A stretch of DNA of 64,000 nt, taken from Fischerella sp. PCC 9431 (lineage in GTDB: Bacteria > Cyanobacteriota > Cyanobacteriia > Cyanobacteriales > Nostocaceae). Each line of letters begins with the position of its first letter. Positions within the stretch are counted from its first letter, which is position 1. A model generated the notes under the pieces. That model was not told where the DNA came from, did no database searches, and saw only the letters and a list, made by a program, of their open reading frames with translations. Position numbers and translations under genes: made by a program. Positions 46,041 to 55,626 of this stretch are shown here, in pieces. The stretch is from assembly GCF_000447295.1 (NCBI RefSeq), contig NZ_KE650771.1:5849559-5913558 (forward strand). The letters are read 5' to 3'.

Positions 46041-47777
46041 ATGAATATTCTTGGAATTAATGCTTACCACGGTGATGCTTCAGCTTGCCTGATTCAAAAC
46101 GGTCAACTTATTGCTGTAGTCGAAGAAGAACGGTTCACCCGGATTAAACATTGGGCTGGATTCCCGGCTCAATCTATCGGCTATTGTTTGCAAGTGGGTA
46201 GTATTAGTGCAGCAGACTTAGATCATGTTGCTGTCTCTTTCAACCCCAAAGCTAACCTCAACCGCAAACTGCTTTTCACGCTGCAACAACGTCCTTCCCT
46301 GTCATCACTTCTGGATCGCTTTAGCAAACAAAGTAAATCTGCTAGCCTCAAAGAACAGTTAGCTGAAGCTTGCCACTGTCAACCAGAAGATATTAGCGCT
46401 CCTATTCATACATTAGAACACCACACAACCCACCTAGCCAGTACTTTCTTTGTTTCCCCATTTGACAAAGCTGCCATTTTATCCATTGACGGGATGGGTG
46501 ATTTTGTGAGTACCCTCTCTGGTGCAGGTGAAGGCAATCGTCTTGAGTATTTCTCCCGTACTTACTATCCTCATTCTATTGGTTATCTTTACAATGCCAT
46601 CACTCTCTATTTAGGTTTTCCTGCCTATGGTGATGAATATAAAGTTATGGGATTAGCACCTTACGGGGAACCAGAATATCTAGAAGCATTCCGGAAAATA
46701 ATTTATCCTAAAGGCGATAGTTTTGAGTTGAACTTAGATTATTTCACTCATCATGAGCAGGGTATCGCCATGAAGTGGGATAATGGTGCACCACATGTTG
46801 AACCTTTCCATAGTCCAGAACTAGAAAAATTACTAGGTCCAGCCCGACAACCCAAGTCAGAAGTGACATCAAAACATCAAAATATTGCCGCATCTGTGCA
46901 AGCAGTCACCGAAGAAATTATATTTCATTTAATTAACCGCCTGAGCGATCGCTACAAGAGTGAAAATCTTTGTTTAGCAGGTGGTGTAGCAATGAACTCT
47001 GTTGCGAATGGCAAAATTACTCAAAATACTCCTTTTAAAAACGTATATATTCCGGTGGGTGCTGCTGACAATGGTACATGTATTGGAGCAGCCTTCTTTG
47101 TTTTGAATCAAATGCTCAAACAACCTCGTAATTTCGTTTTGAATCATGCCTATTGGGGTTCGGAATTTACTGATGAGGAGTGCTTGCTAGCATTACAGTC
47201 TCATGACTTGCAACCCAAACACCTAGAAACAGAAGCCCTACTCAACCAAGTTGTTGATTTTCTGTGTGAAGGTAAAGTAGTTGGTTGGTTCCAAGGCAGA
47301 ATGGAATTTGCTGCTAGAGCTTTGGGGAACCGTTCTCTTCTTGCAGATCCGCGTCGGTTGGATATGCGCGATATTATCAACCTCAAAATCAAGTTCCGGG
47401 AAAAATTCCGCCCCTTCGCTCCTAGTATCTTAGAAGAAAAAGTCGGTGAATATTTTGAACTCGATGAACCTGCACCATTCATGGAAAAAGTCTTTAAAAT
47501 TCGCCCAGAAAAAAGAGAATTAATTCCTGCTGTGACTCATGTTGATGGTACAGGGCGTTTACAAAGTGTCAGTCGTCAAACAAATCCTCTTTATTGGAAC
47601 TTAATTAATACTTTTGCTCAACGCACAGGTGTTCCTATTGTTCTCAATACTTCTCTAAATGAAAATGAACCTATCGTTCGGACACCAGATGAAGCTATCA
47701 AGTGCTTCTTGAGAACTAACATGGATGCTTTGGTATTGGGTTCTTATTACGTAGAACGCGGCGACATTAAATTATAG
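46041..47777 (+). CDS. O-carbamoyltransferase (NodU/TobZ family)
   Basis: 578 residues, full length. The N-terminal YrdC-like/kinase-fold part has NAYHGDASACLIQNGQLI and VVEEERFTRIKHW. The central region has LSIDGMGDFVSTLSGAGEG, a conserved histidine stretch (TLEHHTTHLASTFF) and LCLAGGVAMNSVANGKI. The C-terminal domain has VVGWFQGRMEFAARALGNRS, KFRPFAPSILEE and NTSLNENEPIVRTPDEAI. These enzymes move a carbamoyl group from carbamoyl phosphate through ATP to a sugar hydroxyl, as in Nod factors and aminoglycosides. Last in the glycan run, it probably carbamoylates the polysaccharide. Confidence 0.88.
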   Translation: MNILGINAYHGDASACLIQNGQLIAVVEEERFTRIKHWAGFPAQSIGYCLQVGSISAADLDHVAVSFNPKANLNRKLLFTLQQRPSLSSLLDRFSKQSKSASLKEQLAEACHCQPEDISAPIHTLEHHTTHLASTFFVSPFDKAAILSIDGMGDFVSTLSGAGEGNRLEYFSRTYYPHSIGYLYNAITLYLGFPAYGDEYKVMGLAPYGEPEYLEAFRKIIYPKGDSFELNLDYFTHHEQGIAMKWDNGAPHVEPFHSPELEKLLGPARQPKSEVTSKHQNIAASVQAVTEEIIFHLINRLSDRYKSENLCLAGGVAMNSVANGKITQNTPFKNVYIPVGAADNGTCIGAAFFVLNQMLKQPRNFVLNHAYWGSEFTDEECLLALQSHDLQPKHLETEALLNQVVDFLCEGKVVGWFQGRMEFAARALGNRSLLADPRRLDMRDIINLKIKFREKFRPFAPSILEEKVGEYFELDEPAPFMEKVFKIRPEKRELIPAVTHVDGTGRLQSVSRQTNPLYWNLINTFAQRTGVPIVLNTSLNENEPIVRTPDEAIKCFLRTNMDALVLGSYYVERGDIKL

Positions 47778-47837
47778 ATTTAATGACATGATACTTGTAT
47801 CTGTCCTGAAGAACTCCAATATCTAACGTATTAGTCT

Positions 47838-47920
47838 AGAGACTTTTAGAGTTCACAGTTAGTAGTTATCAGTTATCAATCAATTATCCATTTTTTACTG
47901 ATTTTAACTGTAAAGTCTCT
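47838..47920. repeat. bulged inverted repeat
   Basis: AGAGACTTT (47838-47846) pairs with AAAGTCTCT (47912-47920), and ACAGTTA (47855-47861) pairs with TAACTGT (47905-47911), giving 16 paired bases with an 8-base bulge on one side. The loop carries the low-complexity TTATCAGTTATCAATCAATTATC. It lies in the 270-base gap between the carbamoyltransferase and caspase genes and looks like a decayed fold-back repeat; it could also end the glycan transcript. Confidence 0.55.
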
Positions 47921-48048
47921 CTTCTAGCGATGCTCCTGTTTGATGATTGTTGGCAGGTAAGCTACTTTCTTTGTTTTCTTATCTGTCAATTAAAAACATA
48001 ACACAGAGCAATCACACTAAAGTTCAAGTGGTAAGCACACAACTAAAA

Positions 48049-49686
48049 ATGACAAAAAACTGGGCCTTGGTAATCGGTATCAACCAGTATGAATTCCTGC
48101 AACCTCTCAAATATGCCAACAGAGATGCACGGTTAATGCGGGAATTTCTCTGCACTGAAGCTGGTTTTGATCAGGTTTACTTGTTCTGTGATGACTCAGC
48201 CAAAGAGTTTGAGACTTCAACTCATCCTTACCGGAATAATTTGTTGCAATTCTTACATAGTTTCTCTGAGCAATTCTGTTTGGAACCAGGAGATAATTTT
48301 TGGTTTTTCTTTAGTGGTCATGGTATTGTACACGCTCATCAAGACTACCTCATGCCCTGTGATGGGAATCTACAAAATGTAGAAAATACGTCAATATCTG
48401 TTAATTATCTGATTGATTGTTTACGTGGCTGTGGAGCAGGTAATATTATTTTATTCTTTGATGCTTGTCGTCATCAAAACAAAATTTTTGGAGAAAAATT
48501 TGGGCGACAAACTCAACAAACGGCACGTCAAAATGGATTCACCAGCATTTTTTCCTGTAGTATTGATGAATACTCCTATGAAATTGAGCCGTTAAAACAA
48601 GGAGTATTTACCTATGCATTACTCGAAAGTTTAGGCAATCAAGGACAATGCGCCACAATCGAACGTTTGCATCAATATCTCAGTTTTCGGGTTCCACAAC
48701 TTGTTCATCAATATAAACATGCTCGACAAACACCCCAGATAGTTGCTGAACCAAAAGCCAAACCACACCAAATTATTCTACCAAAACATGCTACTTTGGA
48801 CGATATTTATAAACTCAAGATCAATGCTTTTCAAGCTGAACTTGACAACAATCTGGAACTAGCAGAGCAACTATGGATGCAGGCGAATATAATAGCTTCT
48901 ACTCCAGATATGGATGCGATCGCAGCAATCCAAAGAATCACTCAGTTGCGGTCTGAATTTGTATGTTCTCAAACCAATATTGTACTTCAACCCTCTTATA
49001 TAGAAAACAATGGAAGGTTAAATCTACCACTCCAAACATTAGAAGTAACAAGTACGAATCATCATCACAATGAGGTCAATCCAACAACAGAGAATGTTCT
49101 CAAACTTAACAATATTTCAGTCTTTAATTCCAACTTTATAAACGATAAAATTACTAACGTAGATAATATTAAAGATAAAGATATTAATCTCTGCTCTGTC
49201 CCAGAAATAAACTATCAGCAATTAAAGGATCTTTTAGCAGCTGGTAAATGGAAACAAGCAGATCGAGAAACTCTCACTTTGCTGCTAAAAGCAGCAGGTA
49301 GAGAAAAACAAGGCTGGCTGAATATTCAATCTATCAATCAACTTCCCTGCATAGACCTTTGTACTATAGACCAACTGTGGCTGAAATATAGTAATGGGCG
49401 TTTTGGCTTAAGTGTGCAAAAGAGTATTTGGGAAAGTGTCGGCGCTCAAACTGATATTGATTATGAAATATGGTGTAACTTTTGTGAGGGTGTCGGCTGG
49501 CACGTAAATGACAACTGGTTGTTTTATTCTGACTTAACTTTTAGTTCAGATGCTCCGGAAGGACACTTCCCCGCAGCAGGCGTAATTCACCTTTTAACAG
49601 AATGGCGAGGTTGGGTTGTAGGTTCTTTGAGTTGTATTATTGGTTTCTCTGCTCTTATATCTAAAATGGAGAGATGCGATCTGTAG
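48049..49686 (+). CDS. orthocaspase (C14) fused to a GUN4 domain
   Basis: 545 residues from the ATG at 48049 (MTKNWALVIGINQYEF, the usual caspase start); a TTG at 47947 would add 34 untypical residues. The p20-like domain has His91 in FFFSGHGIVHAHQDY and Cys140 in ILFFDACRHQNK, so the catalytic dyad is intact. After a linker with a helical stretch and a long Asn-rich part (about 245-375), residues from about 385 match GUN4: YQQLKDLLAAGKWKQADRET, FGLSVQKSIWESVG and GHFPAAGVIHLLTEWRGW. GUN4 binds porphyrins and assists Mg-chelatase; in fusions it may sense tetrapyrroles. The protein probably links a bilin or porphyrin signal to proteolysis. The gene lies just after the glycan run. Confidence 0.88.
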   Translation: MTKNWALVIGINQYEFLQPLKYANRDARLMREFLCTEAGFDQVYLFCDDSAKEFETSTHPYRNNLLQFLHSFSEQFCLEPGDNFWFFFSGHGIVHAHQDYLMPCDGNLQNVENTSISVNYLIDCLRGCGAGNIILFFDACRHQNKIFGEKFGRQTQQTARQNGFTSIFSCSIDEYSYEIEPLKQGVFTYALLESLGNQGQCATIERLHQYLSFRVPQLVHQYKHARQTPQIVAEPKAKPHQIILPKHATLDDIYKLKINAFQAELDNNLELAEQLWMQANIIASTPDMDAIAAIQRITQLRSEFVCSQTNIVLQPSYIENNGRLNLPLQTLEVTSTNHHHNEVNPTTENVLKLNNISVFNSNFINDKITNVDNIKDKDINLCSVPEINYQQLKDLLAAGKWKQADRETLTLLLKAAGREKQGWLNIQSINQLPCIDLCTIDQLWLKYSNGRFGLSVQKSIWESVGAQTDIDYEIWCNFCEGVGWHVNDNWLFYSDLTFSSDAPEGHFPAAGVIHLLTEWRGWVVGSLSCIIGFSALISKMERCDL

Positions 49687-49822
49687 TAGACTCTGAACTT
49701 AAAATTGTGTTTTGGTAAAAATATTTCAACTCCAACAGTATAAGGCTTGTTTTTACTCTACTGGCTAGCAAAAACATCAGCTATTAGCTAACCTAAATCT
49801 AGTTGGTCACAAATCTATCATT

Positions 49823-50548
49823 ATGTACCAAATAGATCCTCCGCTTTCGCCAAAAGAAGTTCTACCTACCATGTATGATCTCAAAAGTGAAGATCCGGAG
49901 GAGGCTGGTTTGCCTGATGAGTTTCATATATATCAACCCCAACTTTTACGGGAAACCTTTCGTCCGCCAACTTATTCTCCAGATGAAGTTTTTGTTGCCA
50001 GTGATTTAAATCTTTACTACGACTCTCGGCACCCTCTATGGTACAAGCGGCCTGATTGGTATGCAGTGGTTGGTGTCTCCAGATTATACGAAGAAAAAGA
50101 CCTACGTTTGAGTTACGTAGTTTGGCAAGAAGGAGTCAATCCCTTCGTTGTGGTAGAACTACTTTCTCCGGGTACAGAAAAAGAAGATTTAGGACGTAAT
50201 CTCAGAGTTGTAAATCAGCCGCCAACTAAATGGCAAGTTTATGAAAAAATACTACGTGTTCCCTATTACATAGTTTTTGATCGCTACACAGATAAATTGC
50301 GAGTATTTATTCTCCAAGCAGATCGCTACAATGAAATAGATTTGGAAGAACAACGTATTTGGATGCCAACCTTAGAATTAGGCTTAGGACTTTGGCAGGG
50401 AACTTACCAAGGTATCGATCGCTTGTGGCTGCGCTGGTATGATGTTAATGGTAATTGGATTGCTACCCCAGTAGAACAAGAACGCCAAAGAGCCGAACGT
50501 TTAGCAGCAAAACTGCGAGAATTGGGCATTAACCCCAACGAGTTGTAA
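49823..50548 (+). CDS. Uma2 family protein (DUF820, PD-(D/E)xK fold)
   Basis: 241 residues. Restriction-endonuclease-like core: FVASDLNLYYDSRH with a possible first acidic residue, PFVVVELLSPGTEKEDLG with the ELLSP motif of the family, and VPYYIVFDRYTDKLRVFIL. A C-terminal helix with charged residues (VEQERQRAERLAAKLRELG) is typical. Such genes are found in many copies in cyanobacteria, often alone, and their function is unknown. It is alone here, 136 bases after the caspase gene. Confidence 0.85.
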   Translation: MYQIDPPLSPKEVLPTMYDLKSEDPEEAGLPDEFHIYQPQLLRETFRPPTYSPDEVFVASDLNLYYDSRHPLWYKRPDWYAVVGVSRLYEEKDLRLSYVVWQEGVNPFVVVELLSPGTEKEDLGRNLRVVNQPPTKWQVYEKILRVPYYIVFDRYTDKLRVFILQADRYNEIDLEEQRIWMPTLELGLGLWQGTYQGIDRLWLRWYDVNGNWIATPVEQERQRAERLAAKLRELGINPNEL

Positions 50549-50679
50549 GGCGTGGTTATTTCTGGCAATGATAAGGACGCAGAGGTTAAAATATTACCAG
50601 TTATTGATCATTATTCAGTGAACACTGGTAACTGTTTACTGGAAACTGATTTCGCCTCAAAGCCAGGAGTCGGTCAGCC

Positions 50680-52029
50680 ATGAAAGCACCTCTTGATATA
50701 GAATGGATACTTGCCCAGTTTCCGGCATTGACCCAAAAAATTAACAACCAACCTGTGATTTTTTTTGATGGACCGGGAGGTACACAAGTACCAGGGTCAG
50801 TAATAGATGCGATCGCAGATTATCTGGTAAGGTCAAATGCTAACGCCCACGGGCCTTTTGCCACTAGCGCCCGGACAGATGCGCTAATTGATTCGGCTCG
50901 AACTGCGGCGGCTGAGTTTCTGGGATGTTACCCCAGCGAAATTGTCTTCGGTGCAAACATGACCACCCTCACCTATGCGTTGAGTCGGGCTATTGGTCGA
51001 GAAATTCAACCCGGCGATGAAATCGTTGTGACACGTCTTGACCACGATGCGAATGTTTCTCCTTGGTCTGCATTGGCTGAACGTGGTGCAACTATCCGGT
51101 TTGTTGATATTAATATTGAAGATTGTACTCTCAATTGGAGCGATCTTGAACAGCAAATTAATGATCGCACACGTCTAGTAGCAGTTGGATACGCTTCTAA
51201 TACAGTCGGTACAATTAATGATATCGCTGCGATCGCCCGACTTGCGCATACAGTCGGGGCGTTGGTTTTTGTCGATGCAGTCCACTACGCACCCCACGGT
51301 CCGATTGATGTGCGATCGCTTGATTGTGATTTTCTCGTCTGTTCTGCTTATAAATTTTTCGGGCCTCATGTCGGGATTCTCTACGGGAAACACGAACATT
51401 TAGCCCGTCTCCAACCTTACAAAGTCCGCCCTGCTTCCGATCAAACACCATCTCGTTGGGAAACAGGTACGCTAAACCACGAAGGTTTAGCAGGAATGGT
51501 GGCGGCGATTAATTATTTGGCAAAACTTGGTTGTCATGTTTCGCCTTCAATGGAAAGTCAGTTGCTTTCTACTCTTCTAGAAGCTGATACAGGCAAATGG
51601 GAAACATTTCGCTGTCCCCCCAGACACGCAACATCGTCATCTTATCCCAATCGGCGTGCAGCTTTAGTAACTGCAATGACAGCTATTCAACAATATGAAG
51701 CAGAACTCAGCAAACAATTGATTTGTGGGCTTTTGGATATTCCTGGTTTAACTCTCTATGGTATTACCGATCCAGAACGCTTTAGTTTGCGGACACCAAC
51801 CGTAGCATTTCGCTTGGAGGGAAAATCTCCCCAAATGGTGGCAAAAACTTTAGGCGATCGCGGTATTTTTACCTGGTATGGTAATTTCTACGCCATAAAC
51901 TTGACTGAAAAGCTAGGAGTAGAAGCTAGCGGTGGTTTGTTGCGAGTTGGATTAGTACATTACAACACAGTCGCAGAAATTCAGCGATTGCTGGAAGTAT
52001 TACATCAGATAGCGATGCTATCAAAATAA
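50680..52029 (+). CDS. cysteine desulfurase-like PLP enzyme (class V aminotransferase fold)
   Basis: 449 residues. Features include FFDGPGGTQVPGSVIDAIAD near the N-terminus, IVVTRLDHDANVSPWSALAE, HTVGALVFVDAVHYAPHGP, and the PLP lysine in FLVCSAYKFFGPHVGILYG. The C-terminus ends in GLLRVGLVHYNTVAEIQRLL. These point to the cysteine desulfurase-like subfamily that is related to SufS/NifS but has no adjacent suf or nif genes. No obvious catalytic Cys loop of SufS type is visible, so sulphur transfer is not certain. It is a single gene with a 131-base low-complexity gap upstream. Confidence 0.83.
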   Translation: MKAPLDIEWILAQFPALTQKINNQPVIFFDGPGGTQVPGSVIDAIADYLVRSNANAHGPFATSARTDALIDSARTAAAEFLGCYPSEIVFGANMTTLTYALSRAIGREIQPGDEIVVTRLDHDANVSPWSALAERGATIRFVDINIEDCTLNWSDLEQQINDRTRLVAVGYASNTVGTINDIAAIARLAHTVGALVFVDAVHYAPHGPIDVRSLDCDFLVCSAYKFFGPHVGILYGKHEHLARLQPYKVRPASDQTPSRWETGTLNHEGLAGMVAAINYLAKLGCHVSPSMESQLLSTLLEADTGKWETFRCPPRHATSSSYPNRRAALVTAMTAIQQYEAELSKQLICGLLDIPGLTLYGITDPERFSLRTPTVAFRLEGKSPQMVAKTLGDRGIFTWYGNFYAINLTEKLGVEASGGLLRVGLVHYNTVAEIQRLLEVLHQIAMLSK

Positions 52030-52263
52030 TTAACAAGTGTGACAATCCGAAGAACCGCAATCATGCTGTTAGTAAAGTTTTATTTCACTACACGCAACTC
52101 ACATCTTTTCAGATTTTTGAGCATTTTTTGCAATTGCGGATCTTTTTTGGAAAATTGCATCGGCAAACAAGTTTGCTGACGCCGACATCTATCGCAAAGC
52201 ATATTATTTTACCCCTCTTTTGTGGATTTTGCAGAGATTAGTTTCTCCAGGAAAAGCTGACTC

Positions 52264-52321
52264 TAGGGAGACACCTTTTCTGGAATACTAGTGTGTTAGG
52301 AGTAGTATTTTTGTCTCCCTA
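52264..52321. ncRNA. candidate structured element, nested hairpins
   Basis: TAGGGAGAC (52264-52272) pairs with GTCTCCCTA (52313-52321), and inside it AATACTA (52284-52290) pairs with TAGTATT (52303-52309), loop 12. All pairs are perfect. It lies 117 bases upstream of the GMC oxidoreductase start and could be a leader structure, a terminator for the upstream gene or a small repeat. The rest of the 52030-52437 gap holds no gene that I can see. Confidence 0.4.
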
Positions 52322-52437
52322 CTATCTTTACTTGGGGATCGCTAGATGTGTTATCACAGGAGTTAAAAAATACTTAAAGTTTATTTAAGAGCGTGATCAA
52401 TAAACATGTTTCTACCCAGCAACCGCTAACAAAAATA

Positions 52438-54003
52438 ATGTATGATTATGTAATTATCGGTGCAGGTTCAGCAGGTTGTGTTTTGGCAAATCGCCTCACT
52501 GAAGACCCAAACACAACAGTATTACTGTTAGAAGCAGGGAATTCAGATCAAAAACGAGAAATTCATATTCCCGCAGGTTTTTATAAGTTATTTAAAACAG
52601 AATATGACTGGGCTTATTACACAGAACCACAGTCTCACCTCAACCATCGCCAATTATATTGGCCTCGTGGCAAAGTCATCGGTGGAAGTAGTTCAATCAA
52701 CGCCATGATTTATATTCGTGGTAATTTGCGTGACTATGATTATTGGCAGGAATTAGGTAACTTTGGTTGGAGTGCAAAAGACGTCCTTCCCTACTTCATC
52801 AAAGCTGAAAATCAGAATGTCCTGAAAAATCCATATCATGGTGTAGATGGACTTCTCAACGTTACCAATCAGCGCTGTATTAATCCACTTTCTCACGCCT
52901 TTGTTGAAGCAGCACAACAAGCAGGTTTTTCACTCAATCATGATTTTAATGGTACAAAACAAGAAGGCATAGGATTTTATCAAGTTACTCAAAAAGATGG
53001 CAAACGTCACAGTGTCGCAGATGCTTATCTGAAGCCAATATTACGACGTTCTAATCTTACTATTAAAACAAATTCCCAAGTCACAAAAGTAAATTTTTCA
53101 GATAACAAAGCCGTTGGTTTAACCTACATTGATAATCAAGTCAGACATGAAATCAAAATTGCCAAAGAGATTATTTTGAGTGCTGGTACAATTAATTCAC
53201 CACAGTTATTAATGCTATCAGGAATTGGAGATGCAGAAAAATTAAAATCTCTGGGTATTCCTGTAGTAATGAATTTATCAGGTGTCGGCAGAAATTTACA
53301 AGATCATTTGTGTGTACCTGTTGCCTATAAATGTACACAATCTGTATCTCTAGCAAATGCAGAAAAATTTATAAATATTCTGAAGTATGTAGTTTTGAAA
53401 AAAGGGTTTCTGACCACAAATGTTGCAGAAGCAGGAGGCTTTGTCAAAACCCATGCTGACTTAGCAATAACTGATCTACAATTTCATTTCGCGCCTGTTT
53501 TTTTCCTAAATCACGGCTTTATTCAACCAGAAGGACATGGATTTACTTTCGCCCCAACTCTTTTATATCCGCAAAGCAAAGGTAGCATTACTTTACGTTC
53601 TATCAATCCTCTAGAAGCACCGATCATTCAACCAAATTATTTAGAAAAAGCAGCTGATTTAAAAGTTTTGCTGGCAGGTGTCAAACTATCACGTCAGTTA
53701 GCAAAAATGCCAGCCTTTGATTCTTATCGAGGTGAAGAATTAGTCCCCGGTTTGCAAGTACTTGATGATCAAGAAATACGTGCTTATATTCGAGACACTG
53801 TAGAAAGTTTGTACCATCCAGTTGGCACTTGCAAGATGGGTAATGATTCTACGGCGGTAGTTAATTCCCAACTGCAAGTACACGGAGTTCAAGGACTGCG
53901 AGTAGTAGATGCATCAATTATGCCATCGATTATTGGTGGTAATACTAATGCCCCCACAATTATGATTGCTGAAAGAGCTGCTGATTTGATTAAAAATTCC
54001 TGA
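52438..54003 (+). CDS. GMC family FAD-dependent oxidoreductase (choline/alcohol dehydrogenase type)
   Basis: 521 residues from the ATG at 52438 (MYDYVIIGAGSAGCVLANRL, the FAD-binding start); a GTG at 52393 would add 15 untypical residues. Other GMC signatures: WPRGKVIGGSSSINAMIYIR, ILSAGTINSPQLLMLSGIG and the C-terminal YHPVGTCKMG with the likely catalytic His, then GLRVVDASIMPSIIGGNTNA. It oxidises an alcohol to an aldehyde or further; the substrate (choline, long-chain or aromatic alcohols) cannot be told. No betaine genes are nearby. It is single, convergent with alanine racemase 18 bases away. Confidence 0.88.
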   Translation: MYDYVIIGAGSAGCVLANRLTEDPNTTVLLLEAGNSDQKREIHIPAGFYKLFKTEYDWAYYTEPQSHLNHRQLYWPRGKVIGGSSSINAMIYIRGNLRDYDYWQELGNFGWSAKDVLPYFIKAENQNVLKNPYHGVDGLLNVTNQRCINPLSHAFVEAAQQAGFSLNHDFNGTKQEGIGFYQVTQKDGKRHSVADAYLKPILRRSNLTIKTNSQVTKVNFSDNKAVGLTYIDNQVRHEIKIAKEIILSAGTINSPQLLMLSGIGDAEKLKSLGIPVVMNLSGVGRNLQDHLCVPVAYKCTQSVSLANAEKFINILKYVVLKKGFLTTNVAEAGGFVKTHADLAITDLQFHFAPVFFLNHGFIQPEGHGFTFAPTLLYPQSKGSITLRSINPLEAPIIQPNYLEKAADLKVLLAGVKLSRQLAKMPAFDSYRGEELVPGLQVLDDQEIRAYIRDTVESLYHPVGTCKMGNDSTAVVNSQLQVHGVQGLRVVDASIMPSIIGGNTNAPTIMIAERAADLIKNS

Positions 54004-54021
54004 TAGCAAGATCACAACTTT

Positions 54022-55224
54022 TTAAATTACACCTAAACGAGGCAAACGATGTTTGAAACCGCAGAGAATTTCCCAGGAAATCGTGTTTAATTGATTTGCC
54101 CAATCATCAGCAGAAATTTGTTGTTTACCATCTTGACCGAGTAAAGTGACTATTTCACCTTCTTGGATATCTGGTAAAGCGCTGATATCTAGCATGAGCT
54201 GATCCATCGTAATCGTACCGATTTGTTGCACTCGTTTACCACGAATTAATACCTGCATTTTATTGGAAAGATTGCGTGGTACACCATCTGCATAACCAAT
54301 TCCGACAACAGCAATACGCATTTCTTGCTTGGCGATAAATTGATGACTGTAACTTACACCAGTACCAGCAGCAATGGTTTTGACTTGAGTAACTCTCGCC
54401 CTGAGTTGCAAAACAGGTTTGAGGTCAATTTGCGATCGCAAATGTGTTGCTGGGTATAGTCCATAAATCAACAAACCTGCACGCACCATATCGTAGTGTA
54501 ATTGTTGATCGCTGAGGGTAGCGGCTGAATTTGCTAAGTGCAAGCAAGGTGGTTTAATTCCTAACGCTTTAATTTGCGCGATCGCTTCTTGAAAGCGACG
54601 GTGTTGTAGTTGCATGACAGTTGGATCAGGACTATCTGCTGTTGCTAGATGAGAATATACACTAGCTATTTTTAAATGTGGCAAACTCTGGACTAACTGG
54701 ACAAATTCGCTGGCTTGTTGCCAATTAGTTCCCAAGCGGGACATACCCGTGTCTAATTTAACGTGTACAGGTATAGGAGAAGGATGATTAATTGCTTCTA
54801 AAATATTAGAAAAAACTAATGCTTGTTTGGGACTACATAGGGTTGGTTGCAGTTCCCAATAAGTGATCGCATAAATTTGTTCTGGAGTATGAGTTGCACC
54901 TAAAATCAAAATCGGAGCCTTAATTCCAGCTTCGCGTAATTGAATTCCTTCTGGAACTGTAGCAACACCAAGCCAACTTGCTCCTGATTGTAATGCTGTT
55001 TGGGCAACTGTAATTGCTCCGTGTCCGTAAGCATCTGCTTTCACAACAGCCATTAGCTGGGTACGTGGTGATAGGAATTGACGCAGTTGTTGAACGTTAT
55101 GCGACAAAGCTACTAAATCAATTTCCACCCAAGCACGTTGTGAATACCAAGCATAAGTGTCACATTGCCCAATTGCAACACCCTGAGATTGCTCATGACT
55201 TAACATCCTATTTGCTCCTATCAC
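54022..55224 (-). CDS. alr: alanine racemase
   Basis: 400 residues. The PLP lysine is Lys62 in AVVKADAYGHGA. The second catalytic residue is in the tyrosine-containing stretch GTGVSYSHQFIAK, and GIGYADGVPRNLSN and IGTITMDQLMLDIS are family motifs. It interconverts L- and D-alanine for peptidoglycan synthesis. The first 27 residues (up to CDTYAWYSQRAWVEID) are slightly longer than in other bacterial enzymes, and a later start is possible at Met7. The gene is single and opposite to the GMC oxidoreductase. Confidence 0.93.
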   Translation of the reverse strand: MIGANRMLSHEQSQGVAIGQCDTYAWYSQRAWVEIDLVALSHNVQQLRQFLSPRTQLMAVVKADAYGHGAITVAQTALQSGASWLGVATVPEGIQLREAGIKAPILILGATHTPEQIYAITYWELQPTLCSPKQALVFSNILEAINHPSPIPVHVKLDTGMSRLGTNWQQASEFVQLVQSLPHLKIASVYSHLATADSPDPTVMQLQHRRFQEAIAQIKALGIKPPCLHLANSAATLSDQQLHYDMVRAGLLIYGLYPATHLRSQIDLKPVLQLRARVTQVKTIAAGTGVSYSHQFIAKQEMRIAVVGIGYADGVPRNLSNKMQVLIRGKRVQQIGTITMDQLMLDISALPDIQEGEIVTLLGQDGKQQISADDWANQLNTISWEILCGFKHRLPRLGVI

Positions 55225-55400
55225 ACCACTGTTCTGCTTTCAGCTTATATACTTATTCATCTTGCTGAAAGTTACTCTGGAATAATCACAGAAGTTTACT
55301 GCTCATCGTGTCAATAGCACAAGAGTTAATGGTGCGATTAGGTTTAATTAGAGAACTCCAAAAGATAAATTATCCAACTCCTGCATTTAACACAATTTAT

Positions 55401-55443
55401 TCCCCCTTGTCCTCCCTGTCTCCCTTGTCTCCCTTGTCCCTCT
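55401..55443. repeat. short-sequence C/T-rich repeat
   Basis: About five imperfect copies of TCCCTTGTC/TCCCTGTC on the plus strand. This is the C-rich short repeat common in cyanobacterial gaps. It lies in the 402-base gap (55225-55626) between the divergent alr and HNH genes; the rest of the gap must hold both promoters but no gene is seen. Confidence 0.65.
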
Positions 55444-55626
55444 ACATAACGGATATTTTGATTTAGAACTTGTTTATCTTAAAAGCGATCGCTAAATTCT
55501 TGCTCTCAAAATCTAGTTTTTATACTCATTTAGACCAAAAAATCAGCAGTATAATTTATTCTCATTACCAAACCAGAGTACATTGTGTGTTAATATATGT
55601 AAAACTAATACCTCGAACGATTATCA

